Shown here piece after piece: positions 27,779-35,578 of a stretch of DNA of 64,000 nucleotides. Position numbers and translations under genes: made by a program. The DNA lies in contig NZ_KZ679056.1 of assembly GCF_003024195.1 (NCBI RefSeq), positions 1 through 64,000 on the forward strand, read 5' to 3'. The notes beneath the pieces were generated by a model. The model saw only the letters and a program-made list of their open reading frames with translations, did not search any database and was not told the origin of the DNA. Positions within the stretch are counted from its first letter, which is position 1. The number at the start of each line of letters is the position of its first letter. The stretch comes from Streptomyces dioscori (lineage in GTDB: Bacteria; Actinomycetota; Actinomycetes; Streptomycetales; Streptomycetaceae).

Positions 27779-28411
27779 TTAGTAGCACTCCTTGACACCC
27801 TTGGAGAGCGACATCTTCAGGCCGCTCAGCTTGAAGGTGCCGGCGGTGGTCGCCCACGCCGTCTGCTTCACGTCGGTCAGCACGGCCTTCTCGGCCTGCT
27901 GCGCGAAGCCGTAGGGGTTCGCCTGGTCACCCTTGGCGATTCCCGGGCCCTTGCTCGCGTCCTTGGCCGCAACACCGATGTCGATGTTGGTGAAGGTCGC
28001 GTTCGCCGAGAGGTCCTCGACGTCGATGTACAGGTTCTCGGCCTTCACCGGCGTACCGCCGCCGCCGGCCTTCAGGGTCAGGCTGACGGACCCCAAGAAC
28101 GGGACGTCCGGGGTGACCACGGACTGGCACATGTTCGTGATCGAGGCGGACTTGAACGCCGACACCGCGACCGGGTGCGCCGTCTTGTCGCCCTTGAGCG
28201 TGTACCCCTGGTCGATGGCTCCGTACTGCGAGAAGCCGGTGCCGACCAATTCGTCCGCCGTCACCTTGAACGACTGACCCGACACGCTGAACGACGCGGC
28301 GAGAGCGCCTTGTGCAAGGGCGATGCCTATGCACGCCGTGGCGGCCACGCTGGGCACCATGACGACGGCGAACCGCTTCCATCTGGTCCCGCCACGCACC
28401 TGGGACTCCAT
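27779..28411 (-). CDS. DUF6230 secreted protein
   Basis: 210 aa from ATG 28411, with an excellent aaggagga upstream. Twin features of the family are visible: a basic N-terminus (RGGTRWKRFAVVMVPSVAAT), a hydrophobic segment ending near ALAASFSVSG, then a beta-rich exported domain with two cysteines (NMCQSVVT and the C-terminal KGVKECY) that could form a disulfide. Relatives have sometimes been labelled cholesterol esterase, but I see no GxSxG serine-hydrolase motif here, so I do not transfer that name. First gene of the DUF6230/DUF6114/stalk cluster. Confidence 0.85.
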   Translation of the reverse strand: MESQVRGGTRWKRFAVVMVPSVAATACIGIALAQGALAASFSVSGQSFKVTADELVGTGFSQYGAIDQGYTLKGDKTAHPVAVSAFKSASITNMCQSVVTPDVPFLGSVSLTLKAGGGGTPVKAENLYIDVEDLSANATFTNIDIGVAAKDASKGPGIAKGDQANPYGFAQQAEKAVLTDVKQTAWATTAGTFKLSGLKMSLSKGVKECY

Positions 28412-28730
28412 ATTTCCTCCTTCTCGGACGTACATCTCCGGCCCTGGCCGCCGCCAGACAGCGACTCAGCCGGGCAGGGATGGGAGAAGTGCTACGTCCT
28501 CGGGAAGGAGAGCGCCCGAACCCGGAGGCGCGCAACGCACCCGGATCACCGGCGATCACCCCCGAGCGACAACCACTGGTCGCGCCTGAACACTTCACGC
28601 ACAACCTGCCGGACAGGCTCCGCCGAGCGGCGAAGACCCCCCTGTCCAAGGGCCGGCGCCACTGCCGCCGCCCCTACTCGGTGGGGACCCAAGAAAACCC
28701 GCTGACCCGAGTGGCTGTCGGGGGAGGGTA
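28412..28730. other. Spacer upstream of the DUF6230 gene
   Basis: About 320 bp with no supported coding gene. It must contain the promoter of the DUF6230 operon on the minus strand; I could not identify -35/-10 elements with confidence. Confidence 0.4.
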
Positions 28731-28811
28731 ATGGACCGAGCGTCGCCGATCGTGGTGCATTCTCGCCGCCCGCACAAGGGGGTTCGTTACTGGCTAGTAA
28801 CGGCCGGATAA
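28731..28811 (+). CDS. Possible 26-codon small ORF
   Basis: ATG 28731 is preceded by gggggaggg (spacing short, about 2-4 nt) and opens a 26-aa frame beginning MDRASPIVVHSRRPHKG, basic and ending YWLVTAG. The palindrome 28785-28802 lies within it. There is no homologue I recognise. It may be a leader peptide for the next small ORF, or chance. Confidence 0.25.
   Translation: MDRASPIVVHSRRPHKGVRYWLVTAG
28785..28802. promoter_or_regulatory. Palindrome cgttact-ggct-agtaacg
   Basis: Perfect 7-bp arms with a 4-nt spacer. The TTACT...AGTAA theme recurs at 28917-28929 and in the icmA upstream palindrome at 34469-34492, so it may be the site of a shared regulator. Confidence 0.45.
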
Positions 28812-28872
28812 CCGAACAACGACCCGTCGGTGTCGGCCGGACACCGAGGGTGGCCCCGAAGGAGGTGACAAA

Positions 28873-28929
28873 GTGATCGAAGATTGGACGGAATCCGACA
28901 GATCACCGCTCTGGCCTTACTCCCAGTAA
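28873..28929 (+). CDS. Candidate 18-aa small protein with near-perfect ribosome binding site
   Basis: GTG 28873 follows gaaggaggtga (28858-28868), an almost complete complement of the 16S rRNA 3' end, at good spacing. It encodes 18 residues, MIEDWTESDRSPLWPYSQ, acidic and Trp/Pro-containing. A perfect leader hairpin cggtgtc-ggccg-gacaccg (28828-28846) lies before the ribosome site, and a long hairpin (28934-28967) begins 5 nt after the stop, making a compact unit. No family recognised. Supporting features are the ribosome site and flanking hairpins only. Confidence 0.42.
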   Translation: MIEDWTESDRSPLWPYSQ

Positions 28930-28933
28930 CAGC

Positions 28934-28967
28934 GGCCGCGTTTACCAAGTTTTGGTAAAGCGCGGCC
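28934..28967. terminator. Long hairpin between the small ORF and the thioredoxin-like gene
   Basis: ggccgcgtttaccaa pairs with ttggtaaagcgcggcc with a single bulged base and a 3-nt loop. It can terminate the plus-strand small gene or the minus-strand YbbN-like gene ending at 29032. Confidence 0.7.
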
Positions 28968-29031
28968 ACTATGTAGCTGTGTCGGCAAATCCTTCACCCC
29001 GGCATCACCGGCCGGAGCGTTTAGCGACTGG

Positions 29032-30021
29032 TCAGAACAAAGCCCGCGCCAGCGCCCTGCGCGCGGCCGTCACACGCGGATCGTCGCCGCCGACGACCTC
29101 GAAGAGCTCCAGCAGCCGTACGCGTGCCGCCTCGCGGTCGTCGCCCGCCGTACGCGCCACGGTGTCGACGAGCCGCCCGAGGGCGTCCTCCACATGGCCG
29201 CCCACCAGATCGAGGTCGGCCGCGGCGATCTGCGCCGGTACGTCACCGGGCTTGTCCGCGGCCTCCTTGCGCACCTGCTGGGGGTCCGCGCCCTGCACCC
29301 GCTGGAGCAACTCGGCCTGGGCGAGACCCAGCTTGGCCTCCGTGTTCCCCGGGTCGTCGCTCAGCACGTTCCGGTACGCCTGGACCGCACCGCCCAGGTC
29401 CCCCGCGTCCAGCGCCTGCACGGCGGCTTCGAGCAGCGCGTCGTACGGGCCGACCGGGACCTCGGGGGCCGCGGCGGCCCCGTCCTGCCCGGCATCGTCC
29501 GCACTCTGGTCCACGGTCACGCCCGTGAGCCCGAACCGCTCCTCGGCGACCTGGACGAGCTGATCCAGGGTGCCCCTGATCTGTGCCTCGGGAGCGGCGC
29601 CCTGGAAGAGCGGCAGGGCCTGGCCGGCCACCACCGCGAAGACGGCCGGGATGCCCTGGATCCCGAACTGCTGCATCAGCATCTGGTTGGCGTCGACGTC
29701 GATCTTGGCGAGGACGAACCGGCCGTTGTACTCGACGGTGAGCCGCTCCAGAAGCGGGCTGAGCTGCTTGCACGGCTCGCACCACTCGGCCCAGAAGTCG
29801 ATGACGACCGGGACCTCGGTGGAGCGCTGCAGGACGTCCCGCTCAAAACCCGCCTCGTCGACGTCGATGACGAGACTCGACGCGGACACGGCGGGAACGG
29901 CCCCGCCCCCCTGTCGTACCGCTTCGGCGCGCGCCTGCTCCGCCTTCGCCTTGGCCTCCTGGGCCGCTTTCACCGCGGCGAGGTCGACGACTCCGCTCAT
30001 GGACATGTTCCGTGGCTGCAT
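29032..30021 (-). CDS. YbbN/CnoX-like thioredoxin-TPR protein
   Basis: 329 aa from ATG 30021, with gggagg eight bases upstream. After a charged Ala/Glu/Lys N-terminal helix, a thioredoxin domain (about 55-165) carries the active site FWAEWCEPCKQLSP and the cis-Pro motif GIPAVFAVVAGQ. The C-terminal half is tetratricopeptide-like (LGGAVQAYRNVLSDDPGNTEAKLGLAQAELL...). This domain order matches YbbN/CnoX chaperone-redox proteins that assist DnaK/GroEL; it is not a simple thioredoxin. Divergent from a TetR gene. Cytoplasmic. Confidence 0.9.
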   Translation of the reverse strand: MQPRNMSMSGVVDLAAVKAAQEAKAKAEQARAEAVRQGGGAVPAVSASSLVIDVDEAGFERDVLQRSTEVPVVIDFWAEWCEPCKQLSPLLERLTVEYNGRFVLAKIDVDANQMLMQQFGIQGIPAVFAVVAGQALPLFQGAAPEAQIRGTLDQLVQVAEERFGLTGVTVDQSADDAGQDGAAAAPEVPVGPYDALLEAAVQALDAGDLGGAVQAYRNVLSDDPGNTEAKLGLAQAELLQRVQGADPQQVRKEAADKPGDVPAQIAAADLDLVGGHVEDALGRLVDTVARTAGDDREAARVRLLELFEVVGGDDPRVTAARRALARALF

Positions 30022-30133
30022 GCGTCTATCCTCCCCCCTCCGCGCGCCTGTGTGAAAAGCGCTGTGAAAGCCGGTCCTGATACGTGTTTTTGACGCCGGG
30101 TCCCCACCTGGCGCCGCGTGGTCGTCGCGCTTT

Positions 30134-30150
30134 CGCTACGGCCCGTAGCG
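30134..30150. promoter_or_regulatory. Palindrome cgctacg-gcc-cgtagcg in the trx/tetR spacer
   Basis: Perfect 7-bp arms with a 3-nt spacer in the divergent region between the YbbN-like and TetR genes, overlapping a -10-like tagcgt. Likely TetR operator. Confidence 0.5.
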
Positions 30151-30248
30151 TAACTGTCCGGGGACGGCCCGGGGAAGCGGGTATCGGTGATCTCCCTCAC
30201 CCGTTCACAGGATCCCCCTTCGCGGAACGTCCGGATATGGTCGCCGAC

Positions 30249-30872
30249 ATGCAGAGTCGCAGTTCCGCCCCCCGTACGGGACGTCCGCGCAGCGCCGAGG
30301 CCGACGAGGCGATCCTGGCGGCGACACGCGCGGCTCTCGTCGACCTGGGCTGGTCCGGCCTGACGCTGGGCGACGTGGCGACGCGCGCGGGCGTGGCGAA
30401 GACGACGCTCTACCGGCGCTGGGCGGGCAAGAACGAACTGGTCGTCGACGCTGTGGCGGCCCTCTTCGACGAACTGGAACTGCCCGACCGCGGGAGTCTC
30501 GCCGCGGACATCGAGATCGTGGTGCTCCAGTTCGCCGCGATCCTGAGCCGCCCGGAGGCCAAGACCGCGCTGATGGCGGTGGTCGCCGAGTCGACCGGCG
30601 ACGCCGCCCTGCGCGACCGCATCCGCTCGTCGATCGTCGACCGCCAGAAGCACCTCGTCACCCAGGGCCGCGCTCGCGCCCAGGCCCGCGGGGAACTGCC
30701 CGTGGAGAACGACCCGGAGACCGCCGCCCGCGGCACGGACCTGATCTTCGACGTGATCGCGGGCGCGGTCGTACACCGCTGCCTGGTGAGCTCGAAGCCG
30801 GTGGACACGGACTGGGCGGGCGACTTCACCCGCCTCCTGCTGAACGGCCTGACCGGGGTCTCACCGGCCTGA
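30249..30872 (+). CDS. TetR-family transcriptional regulator
   Basis: 207 aa from ATG 30249 (ATG 30237 also possible). The N-terminal TetR HTH is complete: ATRAALVDLGWSGLTLGDVATRAGVAKTTLYRRWAGKNELV. The C-terminal helical ligand domain resembles the TetR_C_11 type (MAVVAESTGDAALRDRIR...GAVVHRCL). It lies divergent to the YbbN-like gene with a palindrome between, and 3 bp from the convergent HATPase gene. The regulated gene is probably its own or the divergent one; ligand unknown. Confidence 0.88.
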   Translation: MQSRSSAPRTGRPRSAEADEAILAATRAALVDLGWSGLTLGDVATRAGVAKTTLYRRWAGKNELVVDAVAALFDELELPDRGSLAADIEIVVLQFAAILSRPEAKTALMAVVAESTGDAALRDRIRSSIVDRQKHLVTQGRARAQARGELPVENDPETAARGTDLIFDVIAGAVVHRCLVSSKPVDTDWAGDFTRLLLNGLTGVSPA

Positions 30873-30875
30873 CCG

Positions 30876-31274
30876 TCACGGACCGCCCAGCTCGCACCAG
30901 ACGAGTTTCCCGCCGGCACGGGACACACCCATGGGGTAGTGGCCCCACTGGTCGGCCAGCTCGGCCACGATCCCCAGCCCGCGCCCGCCCTCGGCGCCCG
31001 CGGCCGGCGCACCGACCCGAGGGGGCTCACCGCTGGTGTCCCACACCGACAGCCGCAGCCATTTCTCCGAACGCTTCACGCGCAGGCAGGACGGGCCGGG
31101 GGCGTGCACATACGCGTTGGTGACCAGCTCGGAGGCCAACAGCTCGGCCGTGCCCCCGAGTTCACCGAGCCCGTGCGCACGGAGCATCAGCCGCAGCGCG
31201 CCGCGGGCTACGCCCACGGCGAGGGGGTTATGGGGGAGGTTGATGCCGTACTCCCAGTCGTCCCCGTGGTTCAT
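30876..31274 (-). CDS. ATP-binding anti-sigma-like protein (HATPase, RsbW-like)
   Basis: 132 aa from ATG 31274, with ggagg four bases upstream. Compact GHKL ATPase domain: LLASELVTNAYVHAPGP (N box), VWDTSGEPP and GGRGLGIVAELADQWGHYP (G boxes). Such stand-alone proteins are common in Streptomyces next to an XRE/DUF5753 gene and DUF397 genes, as here: the XRE gene is divergent 144 bp away. By family it may act as an anti-sigma factor or kinase in a developmental switch; partner unproven. Confidence 0.88.
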   Translation of the reverse strand: MNHGDDWEYGINLPHNPLAVGVARGALRLMLRAHGLGELGGTAELLASELVTNAYVHAPGPSCLRVKRSEKWLRLSVWDTSGEPPRVGAPAAGAEGGRGLGIVAELADQWGHYPMGVSRAGGKLVWCELGGP

Positions 31275-31310
31275 GAGGCCTCCGTCATAGGGAAGTTCCG
31301 CAACTCGGGC

Positions 31311-31325
31311 GCACACGGTGTGTGC
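31311..31325. promoter_or_regulatory. Inverted repeat gcacac-ggt-gtgtgc in the HATPase/XRE spacer
   Basis: Perfect 6-bp arms with a 3-nt spacer, centrally placed between divergent HATPase and XRE genes; candidate operator for the XRE protein. Confidence 0.4.
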
Positions 31326-31417
31326 TTGTTGCGATACTGAGAGTAGATAGAGGGGAGTAGATTTGTCACCTGCGTCCCCGAACGAGTGACCTTCAACTTC
31401 CGGAAAAGGGACGCACC

Positions 31418-32302
31418 TTGGCACTACGGACGCGGATCAGCGACCGGCAGCGACGTCTGGGCACCGAGCTGCGACGAGCTCGTGAGAACAGCGGAAAGAC
31501 CACCAATGAGGCAGCGGCGGTGGCAGGGGTCCGGCCTCCGTTCCTGAGCAACGTCGAAGCCGGCCGCACCGCTATCGCCACCGAGCGCCTCCGCACACTT
31601 TGTGAGCACTACGGGGGTATTTCTAAGCCCGGCATTGAGGCTCTGGTGGCCATGTCGGAGTCCAGCGGCAAGGGTTGGTGGACCGCCTTCCAGGGACGTA
31701 TCACCCAGCACGCACTCAACCTCGCGGAACTGGAAACCAGCGCGGCGGCTCTGCGGTCGTACGAGCCCTTGGTCATTCCGGGCCTGTTCCAGACCGAGGA
31801 GTACATCCGGGCCCTGTTCGGGGATGTGAAGCCCAAGCACGCCACGACCGAGGACGCCATCGCCTTCAGGCTGGAGCGCCAGCGCATCCTCGTGAGCGAT
31901 GACGCGCCCGCCGTACACGCCGTGATCCACGAGGCCGCCCTGCGCATGCACTACGGCGGCCCCAGCGTCATGCGCGGGCAGTTGCTGCATCTCGTCGAAC
32001 TGTCGAGACTGCCGAACGTGACGATCCAGGTCTTCCCGTTCCGCGCACAGACCTTCCTGGGCATCAGCACCCCGTTCCTGTACGCGCGGCCCCCTGTCGT
32101 CGAGGAACTGGCCACGGTCGTACTGGAACATCCGAGCGAGCCGATCTACCGTGACACTCAGGAGCACCTGTCCCAATACCGCACGCTCTTCGACCGGTTG
32201 ACGAAGTCCGCACTCCCTCCGATCAGCCTCTCCCACAAGGCCGAAGCGCAGGCGGCACCAGGTTCCCTTCTGCTGATCCAGCATCTCCTGTACGACTTCT
32301 AG
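31418..32302 (+). CDS. XRE-family regulator with DUF5753 (WhiJ-like)
   Basis: 294 aa from TTG 31418, with aaaaggga upstream. The N-terminal XRE HTH is LGTELRRARENSGKTTNEAAAVAGVRPPFLSNVEAGR. The C-terminal DUF5753 domain contains SYEPLVIPGLFQTEEYIRAL, RQRILVSDDAP and LPNVTIQVFPF. These are the WhiJ/AbaA-type development regulators of Streptomyces, whose partners are small DUF397 proteins and HATPase proteins, both adjacent here. The following DUF397 gene starts 11 bp after its stop. Repressor or activator status cannot be told from sequence. Confidence 0.92.
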   Translation: MALRTRISDRQRRLGTELRRARENSGKTTNEAAAVAGVRPPFLSNVEAGRTAIATERLRTLCEHYGGISKPGIEALVAMSESSGKGWWTAFQGRITQHALNLAELETSAAALRSYEPLVIPGLFQTEEYIRALFGDVKPKHATTEDAIAFRLERQRILVSDDAPAVHAVIHEAALRMHYGGPSVMRGQLLHLVELSRLPNVTIQVFPFRAQTFLGISTPFLYARPPVVEELATVVLEHPSEPIYRDTQEHLSQYRTLFDRLTKSALPPISLSHKAEAQAAPGSLLLIQHLLYDF

Positions 32303-32313
32303 AGAGGCCCTCA

Positions 32314-32505
32314 GTGCCCCAACTCACCTGGCAGAAATCGTCGTTCAGCGGCGACGAGTCCGGCAACTGCCTCTACCTCGCCGCCACCCCCGACGGAATC
32401 CTCCACCTCCGCGAGAGCGACACCCCCGACGACATCATCGCCACCACACCCGCCCGCCTGAACCACCTCATACGGGCGCTCAAAGATCCAGCACCTCCTG
32501 CATGA
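32314..32505 (+). CDS. DUF397 protein, copy 1
   Basis: 63 aa from GTG 32314. Typical DUF397 pattern: LTWQKSSFSGDESGNCLYLA, then GILHLRESDTPDDII. Small partner of the XRE/DUF5753 regulator just upstream, same operon. A near-identical second copy follows directly, so a local tandem duplication has occurred. Confidence 0.9.
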   Translation: MPQLTWQKSSFSGDESGNCLYLAATPDGILHLRESDTPDDIIATTPARLNHLIRALKDPAPPA

Positions 32506-32522
32506 CCTCCAGGGAGGCTCCC

Positions 32523-32726
32523 GTGCCCCGACTCACCTGGCAGAAGTCCTCGTTCAGCAGCGACGAGTCGAACGACTGCCTCCACATCGCCACCACCCCC
32601 GACGGAATCCTCCACCTCCGCGAGAGCGACACCCCCGACGACATCATCGCCACCACACCCGCCCGCCTGGACCACCTCATACGGGCGCTCAAAGCAGGGC
32701 GCTCGGACAGCGGGGCGGCGTTCTGA
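32523..32726 (+). CDS. DUF397 protein, copy 2
   Basis: 67 aa from GTG 32523, chosen for gggagg upstream and alignment with copy 1; an in-frame ATG at 32502 overlaps copy 1 by ATGA. The body GILHLRESDTPDDIIATTPA is unchanged from copy 1. Differences lie in the middle (SSDESNDCLHIATT against SGDESGNCLYLAAT) and at the C-terminus (RSDSGAAF). Recent duplication with early divergence; possibly different specificity for the XRE partner. Confidence 0.9.
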   Translation: MPRLTWQKSSFSSDESNDCLHIATTPDGILHLRESDTPDDIIATTPARLDHLIRALKAGRSDSGAAF

Positions 32727-32759
32727 CAGCCGTGCGGGCGGTCGAGGGGGCGACTCGGG

Positions 32760-34460
32760 TCAGAACCCCGGCGGCTCCGTGTACACCCCCCACTCCTCCC
32801 GCAGCACGTCGCAGATCTCCCCCAGCGTCGCCTCCACCCGCACCGCGGCCAGCATCGGGCCGATCATGTTCGACCCGTCCCGCGCGGCGGCGAGCATCGC
32901 GTCCAGGGACGACCGTACGGCCGTCTCGTCCCGTGCGGCCCGGCGTCCGCCCAGCTCACGGACCTGGTCGCGCTCCACCTCGTGGCTGACCCGCAGGATC
33001 TCCAGATCCCCGGTCACCGAGCCGTGGTGGACGTTCACGCCGACGACCCGCTTGTCGCCCTTCTCCAGCGCCCGCTGGTACTGGAAGGCCGACTCCGCGA
33101 TCTCCCCGGTGAACCATCCGTCCTCGATCCCGCGCAGGATCCCGGAGGTGATCGGCCCGATGGGGTGCCGCCCGTCGGGGTGGGCCCGCAGGCCCCGTTC
33201 GCGGATCTGCTCGAAGATCTTCTCCGCGTCCGCCTCGATGCGGTCGGTCAGCTGCTCGACGTACCAGGAACCGCCCAGCGGATCCGCGACGTTGGCGACG
33301 CCGGTCTCCTCCATGAGGACCTGCTGCGTCCGCAGGGCGATCTCAGCGGCCTGTTCGGACGGCAGCGCGAGCGTCTCGTCCAGCGCGTTCGTGTGCAGCG
33401 AGTTGGTGCCGCCCAGCACCGCGGCGAGCGCCTCGACCGCCGTACGGACGACGTTGTTGTACGGCTGCTGGGCCGTCAGTGAGACTCCGGCGGTCTGCGT
33501 GTGGAACCGCAGCCACTGCGCCTTGTCCGACCGCGCCCCGTACACGTCCCGCATCCACCGCGCCCAGATCCGCCGCGCCGCCCGGAACTTGGCGATCTCC
33601 TCGAAGAAGTCCAGGTGCGCGTCGAAGAAGAAGGAGAGGCCGGGTGCGAACACGTCGACGTCCATGCCGCGGCTGAGCCCCAGCTCCACGTACCCGAAAC
33701 CGTCGGCGAGGGTGTACGCCAGCTCCTGCGCGGCCGTCGAACCGGCCTCGCGGATGTGGTAGCCGGAGACCGACAGCGGCTTGTACGCGGGGATCTTCTG
33801 CGCGCAGTGCTCCATCAGGTCGCCGATGAGCCGCAGATGGGGCTCGGGCTCGAAGAGCCATTCCTTCTGCGCGATGTACTCCTTGAAGATGTCGGTCTGG
33901 AGCGTGCCGTTGAGCAGCGCGGGGTCCACGCCCTGCCGTTCGGCGGCCACCAGGTACATGCAGAAGACCGGCACGGCCGGCCCGCTGATCGTCATCGACG
34001 TCGTCACGTCACCGAGCGGGATGTCCTTGAACAGGACCTCCATGTCGGCGGCGGAGTCGATCGCGACCCCGCAGTGGCCGACCTCGCCGAGCGAGCGCGG
34101 GTCGTCGGAGTCGCGCCCCATGAGCGTGGGCATGTCGAAGGCCACAGAGAGCCCGCCCCCGCCGTTGGCGAGGATCATCTTGTAGCGCTCGTTGGTCTGT
34201 TCGGCGTTCCCGAAACCGGCGAACTGCCGGATGGTCCACGTCCGCCCCCGGTAGCCGGTCGCGTGCAGACCGCGCGTGTACGGGTACTCCCCGGGCCAGC
34301 CGATCCGCTCGAACCCGTCGTAGGCGTCCCCGGGCCGCGGCCCGTAGACCGGTTCCACGGAGTCCCCGGAGAGCGTGGTGAAGTCGGCGTCACGCTTGCG
34401 TGCAGCGTCGTAACGGGCCTGCCAGCGTCGGCGGCCCTCCTCGATGGCGTCAGCGTCCAT
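32760..34460 (-). CDS. icmA: Isobutyryl-CoA mutase large subunit
   Basis: 566 aa from ATG 34460, the length of known IcmA proteins. It uses adenosylcobalamin to interconvert isobutyryl-CoA and n-butyryl-CoA, linking valine catabolism to fatty-acid and polyketide precursors. The TIM-barrel substrate domain is complete. Selectivity residues are visible: Phe80 in WTIRQFAG (Tyr in methylmalonyl-CoA mutase) and Gln198 in IFKEYIAQKE (Arg there), the established signature of isobutyryl-CoA mutase. The B12-binding small subunit IcmB is not in the window. A 24-bp perfect palindrome lies immediately upstream. Confidence 0.94.
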   Translation of the reverse strand: MDADAIEEGRRRWQARYDAARKRDADFTTLSGDSVEPVYGPRPGDAYDGFERIGWPGEYPYTRGLHATGYRGRTWTIRQFAGFGNAEQTNERYKMILANGGGGLSVAFDMPTLMGRDSDDPRSLGEVGHCGVAIDSAADMEVLFKDIPLGDVTTSMTISGPAVPVFCMYLVAAERQGVDPALLNGTLQTDIFKEYIAQKEWLFEPEPHLRLIGDLMEHCAQKIPAYKPLSVSGYHIREAGSTAAQELAYTLADGFGYVELGLSRGMDVDVFAPGLSFFFDAHLDFFEEIAKFRAARRIWARWMRDVYGARSDKAQWLRFHTQTAGVSLTAQQPYNNVVRTAVEALAAVLGGTNSLHTNALDETLALPSEQAAEIALRTQQVLMEETGVANVADPLGGSWYVEQLTDRIEADAEKIFEQIRERGLRAHPDGRHPIGPITSGILRGIEDGWFTGEIAESAFQYQRALEKGDKRVVGVNVHHGSVTGDLEILRVSHEVERDQVRELGGRRAARDETAVRSSLDAMLAAARDGSNMIGPMLAAVRVEATLGEICDVLREEWGVYTEPPGF

Positions 34461-34468
34461 ACCCTTGA

Positions 34469-34492
34469 ATTTACTAGGACGTCCTAGTAAAT
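34469..34492. promoter_or_regulatory. 24-bp perfect palindrome 8 bp upstream of icmA
   Basis: Perfect dyad with the core actaggacgtcctagt, extended by attt/aaat. It contains CTAG twice, rare in this GC-rich DNA. Its position over the likely promoter/leader of icmA suggests a repressor operator. Confidence 0.65.
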
Positions 34493-34565
34493 GTCGATGG
34501 GACACCGCCACGGATACGTCCATGGCGGTGGTGAGGCGCGGAAATCGGTGAGGCGCGCGGCGGCT

Positions 34566-34904
34566 CTAGGCCTTCGCGACCGCGCCCGGGTCCTCGATGA
34601 CCTTGGACTCCAGCTCACGGCTGACCTTGCGCTCCACGAAGAACGCGGCGGTCGGGACCGTACCCGCGAGCAGCACCCACAGCAGCTTGGGCACCGGCCA
34701 CTTCGCCTTGGAGCCCAGGTCGAAGGCGAAGACCAGGTAGACGACGTACAGCCAGCCGTGCGCGACGCTGACGACACGCGTGAAGTCCGCGGCGCCGTCC
34801 AGGTCGAGCACGTACTTGCCGATCATCCCGAGGACCAGCAGGACCAGCAGGACACCGGTGACGTAGGCCATGACGCGGTAGCGGGTCAGCACGCTCTTTT
34901 TCAT
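34566..34904 (-). CDS. DUF3817 membrane protein, paralogue 1
   Basis: 112 aa from ATG 34904 (the frame is open to 34964, but no better start). Three predicted helices with the DUF3817 features RYRVMAYVTGVLLVLLV, VAHGWLYVVYLVFAFDL and PVPKLLWVLLAGTVPTAAFFVERKV. Function unknown. A second paralogue lies at 43806-44150, with the same FFVERK/FFAERK ending. Tandem with a MarR gene 70 bp upstream on the same strand. Confidence 0.85.
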   Translation of the reverse strand: MKKSVLTRYRVMAYVTGVLLVLLVLGMIGKYVLDLDGAADFTRVVSVAHGWLYVVYLVFAFDLGSKAKWPVPKLLWVLLAGTVPTAAFFVERKVSRELESKVIEDPGAVAKA

Positions 34905-34974
34905 GGCTACGAGCGTAACCACCGGTTTGGCACGATCTTCGCGCGCCCCCACGTCCCGCCGCACCGCACGGGCG

Positions 34975-35484
34975 CTACTCCTCGTCGAAGTCGTGTGCCG
35001 CCACCCTGAGCGGCCGCAGCATCGCGAAGATCTCCCGGCACTCCTCGGCGTCGTACGCGCCGAGCCCGAACTCCATCGCCATCAGGTCGCGGGTGGCCGC
35101 GTCGCACACCTCGCGCCCCTTGTCGGTGATGGAGGCGAGGGTGCCGCGTCCGTCGTTGGGGTTGGGCCGCTTGTCGACGAGCCCGGACCGTACGAGCCGG
35201 TCCACCGTGTTCGTCACGGACGTCGGGTGCACCATCAGCCGCTCGCCGATCTTGGACATCGGCAGCTCGCCGGCCTTGGAGAAGGTGAGCAGCACCAGCG
35301 CCTCGTAGCGGGCGAACGTCAGCCCGTACGGCTTGACGACCGCGTCGACCTCGGCGAGGAGAATCTGGTGCGCGCGCATGATCGAGGTGATCGCGCCCAT
35401 GGACGGGACGGACCCCCAGCGCTGTTTCCAGAGTTCGTCGGCTCGGGCGATGGGATCGAAGGCAAGGCTGAGCGGCTTCGGCAC
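34975..35484 (-). CDS. MarR-family transcriptional regulator
   Basis: 169 aa. Winged-helix MarR core: YGLTFARYEALVLLTFSKAGELPMSKIGERLMVHPTSVTNTVDRLVRSGLV, then wing NPNDGRGTLASITDKGREV. Dimerisation helices flank it. It sits upstream of DUF3817 and icmA on the same strand, so it may regulate one of them, and downstream of an MFS gene. Ligand unknown. No key region missing. Confidence 0.9.
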   Translation of the reverse strand: MPKPLSLAFDPIARADELWKQRWGSVPSMGAITSIMRAHQILLAEVDAVVKPYGLTFARYEALVLLTFSKAGELPMSKIGERLMVHPTSVTNTVDRLVRSGLVDKRPNPNDGRGTLASITDKGREVCDAATRDLMAMEFGLGAYDAEECREIFAMLRPLRVAAHDFDEE

Positions 35485-35578
35485 GGCAAAACCCTACCGG
35501 CCGGTCATATCGCGGTCAGCCCCGTCTCGCCTTTCGGTATTCGCCCGCTTCCGCACCCTTCTCACCCGTGCTTCGCCT

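Noticed and set aside
27779..28411. Cholesterol esterase call for the DUF6230 gene
   Set aside because: No GxSxG nucleophile motif or hydrolase core is visible; small beta-rich exported protein instead.
34461..34565. Cobalamin riboswitch upstream of B12-dependent icmA
   Set aside because: The short upstream space is dominated by a DNA palindrome; no B12-box-like sequence or room for the aptamer before the neighbouring gene.
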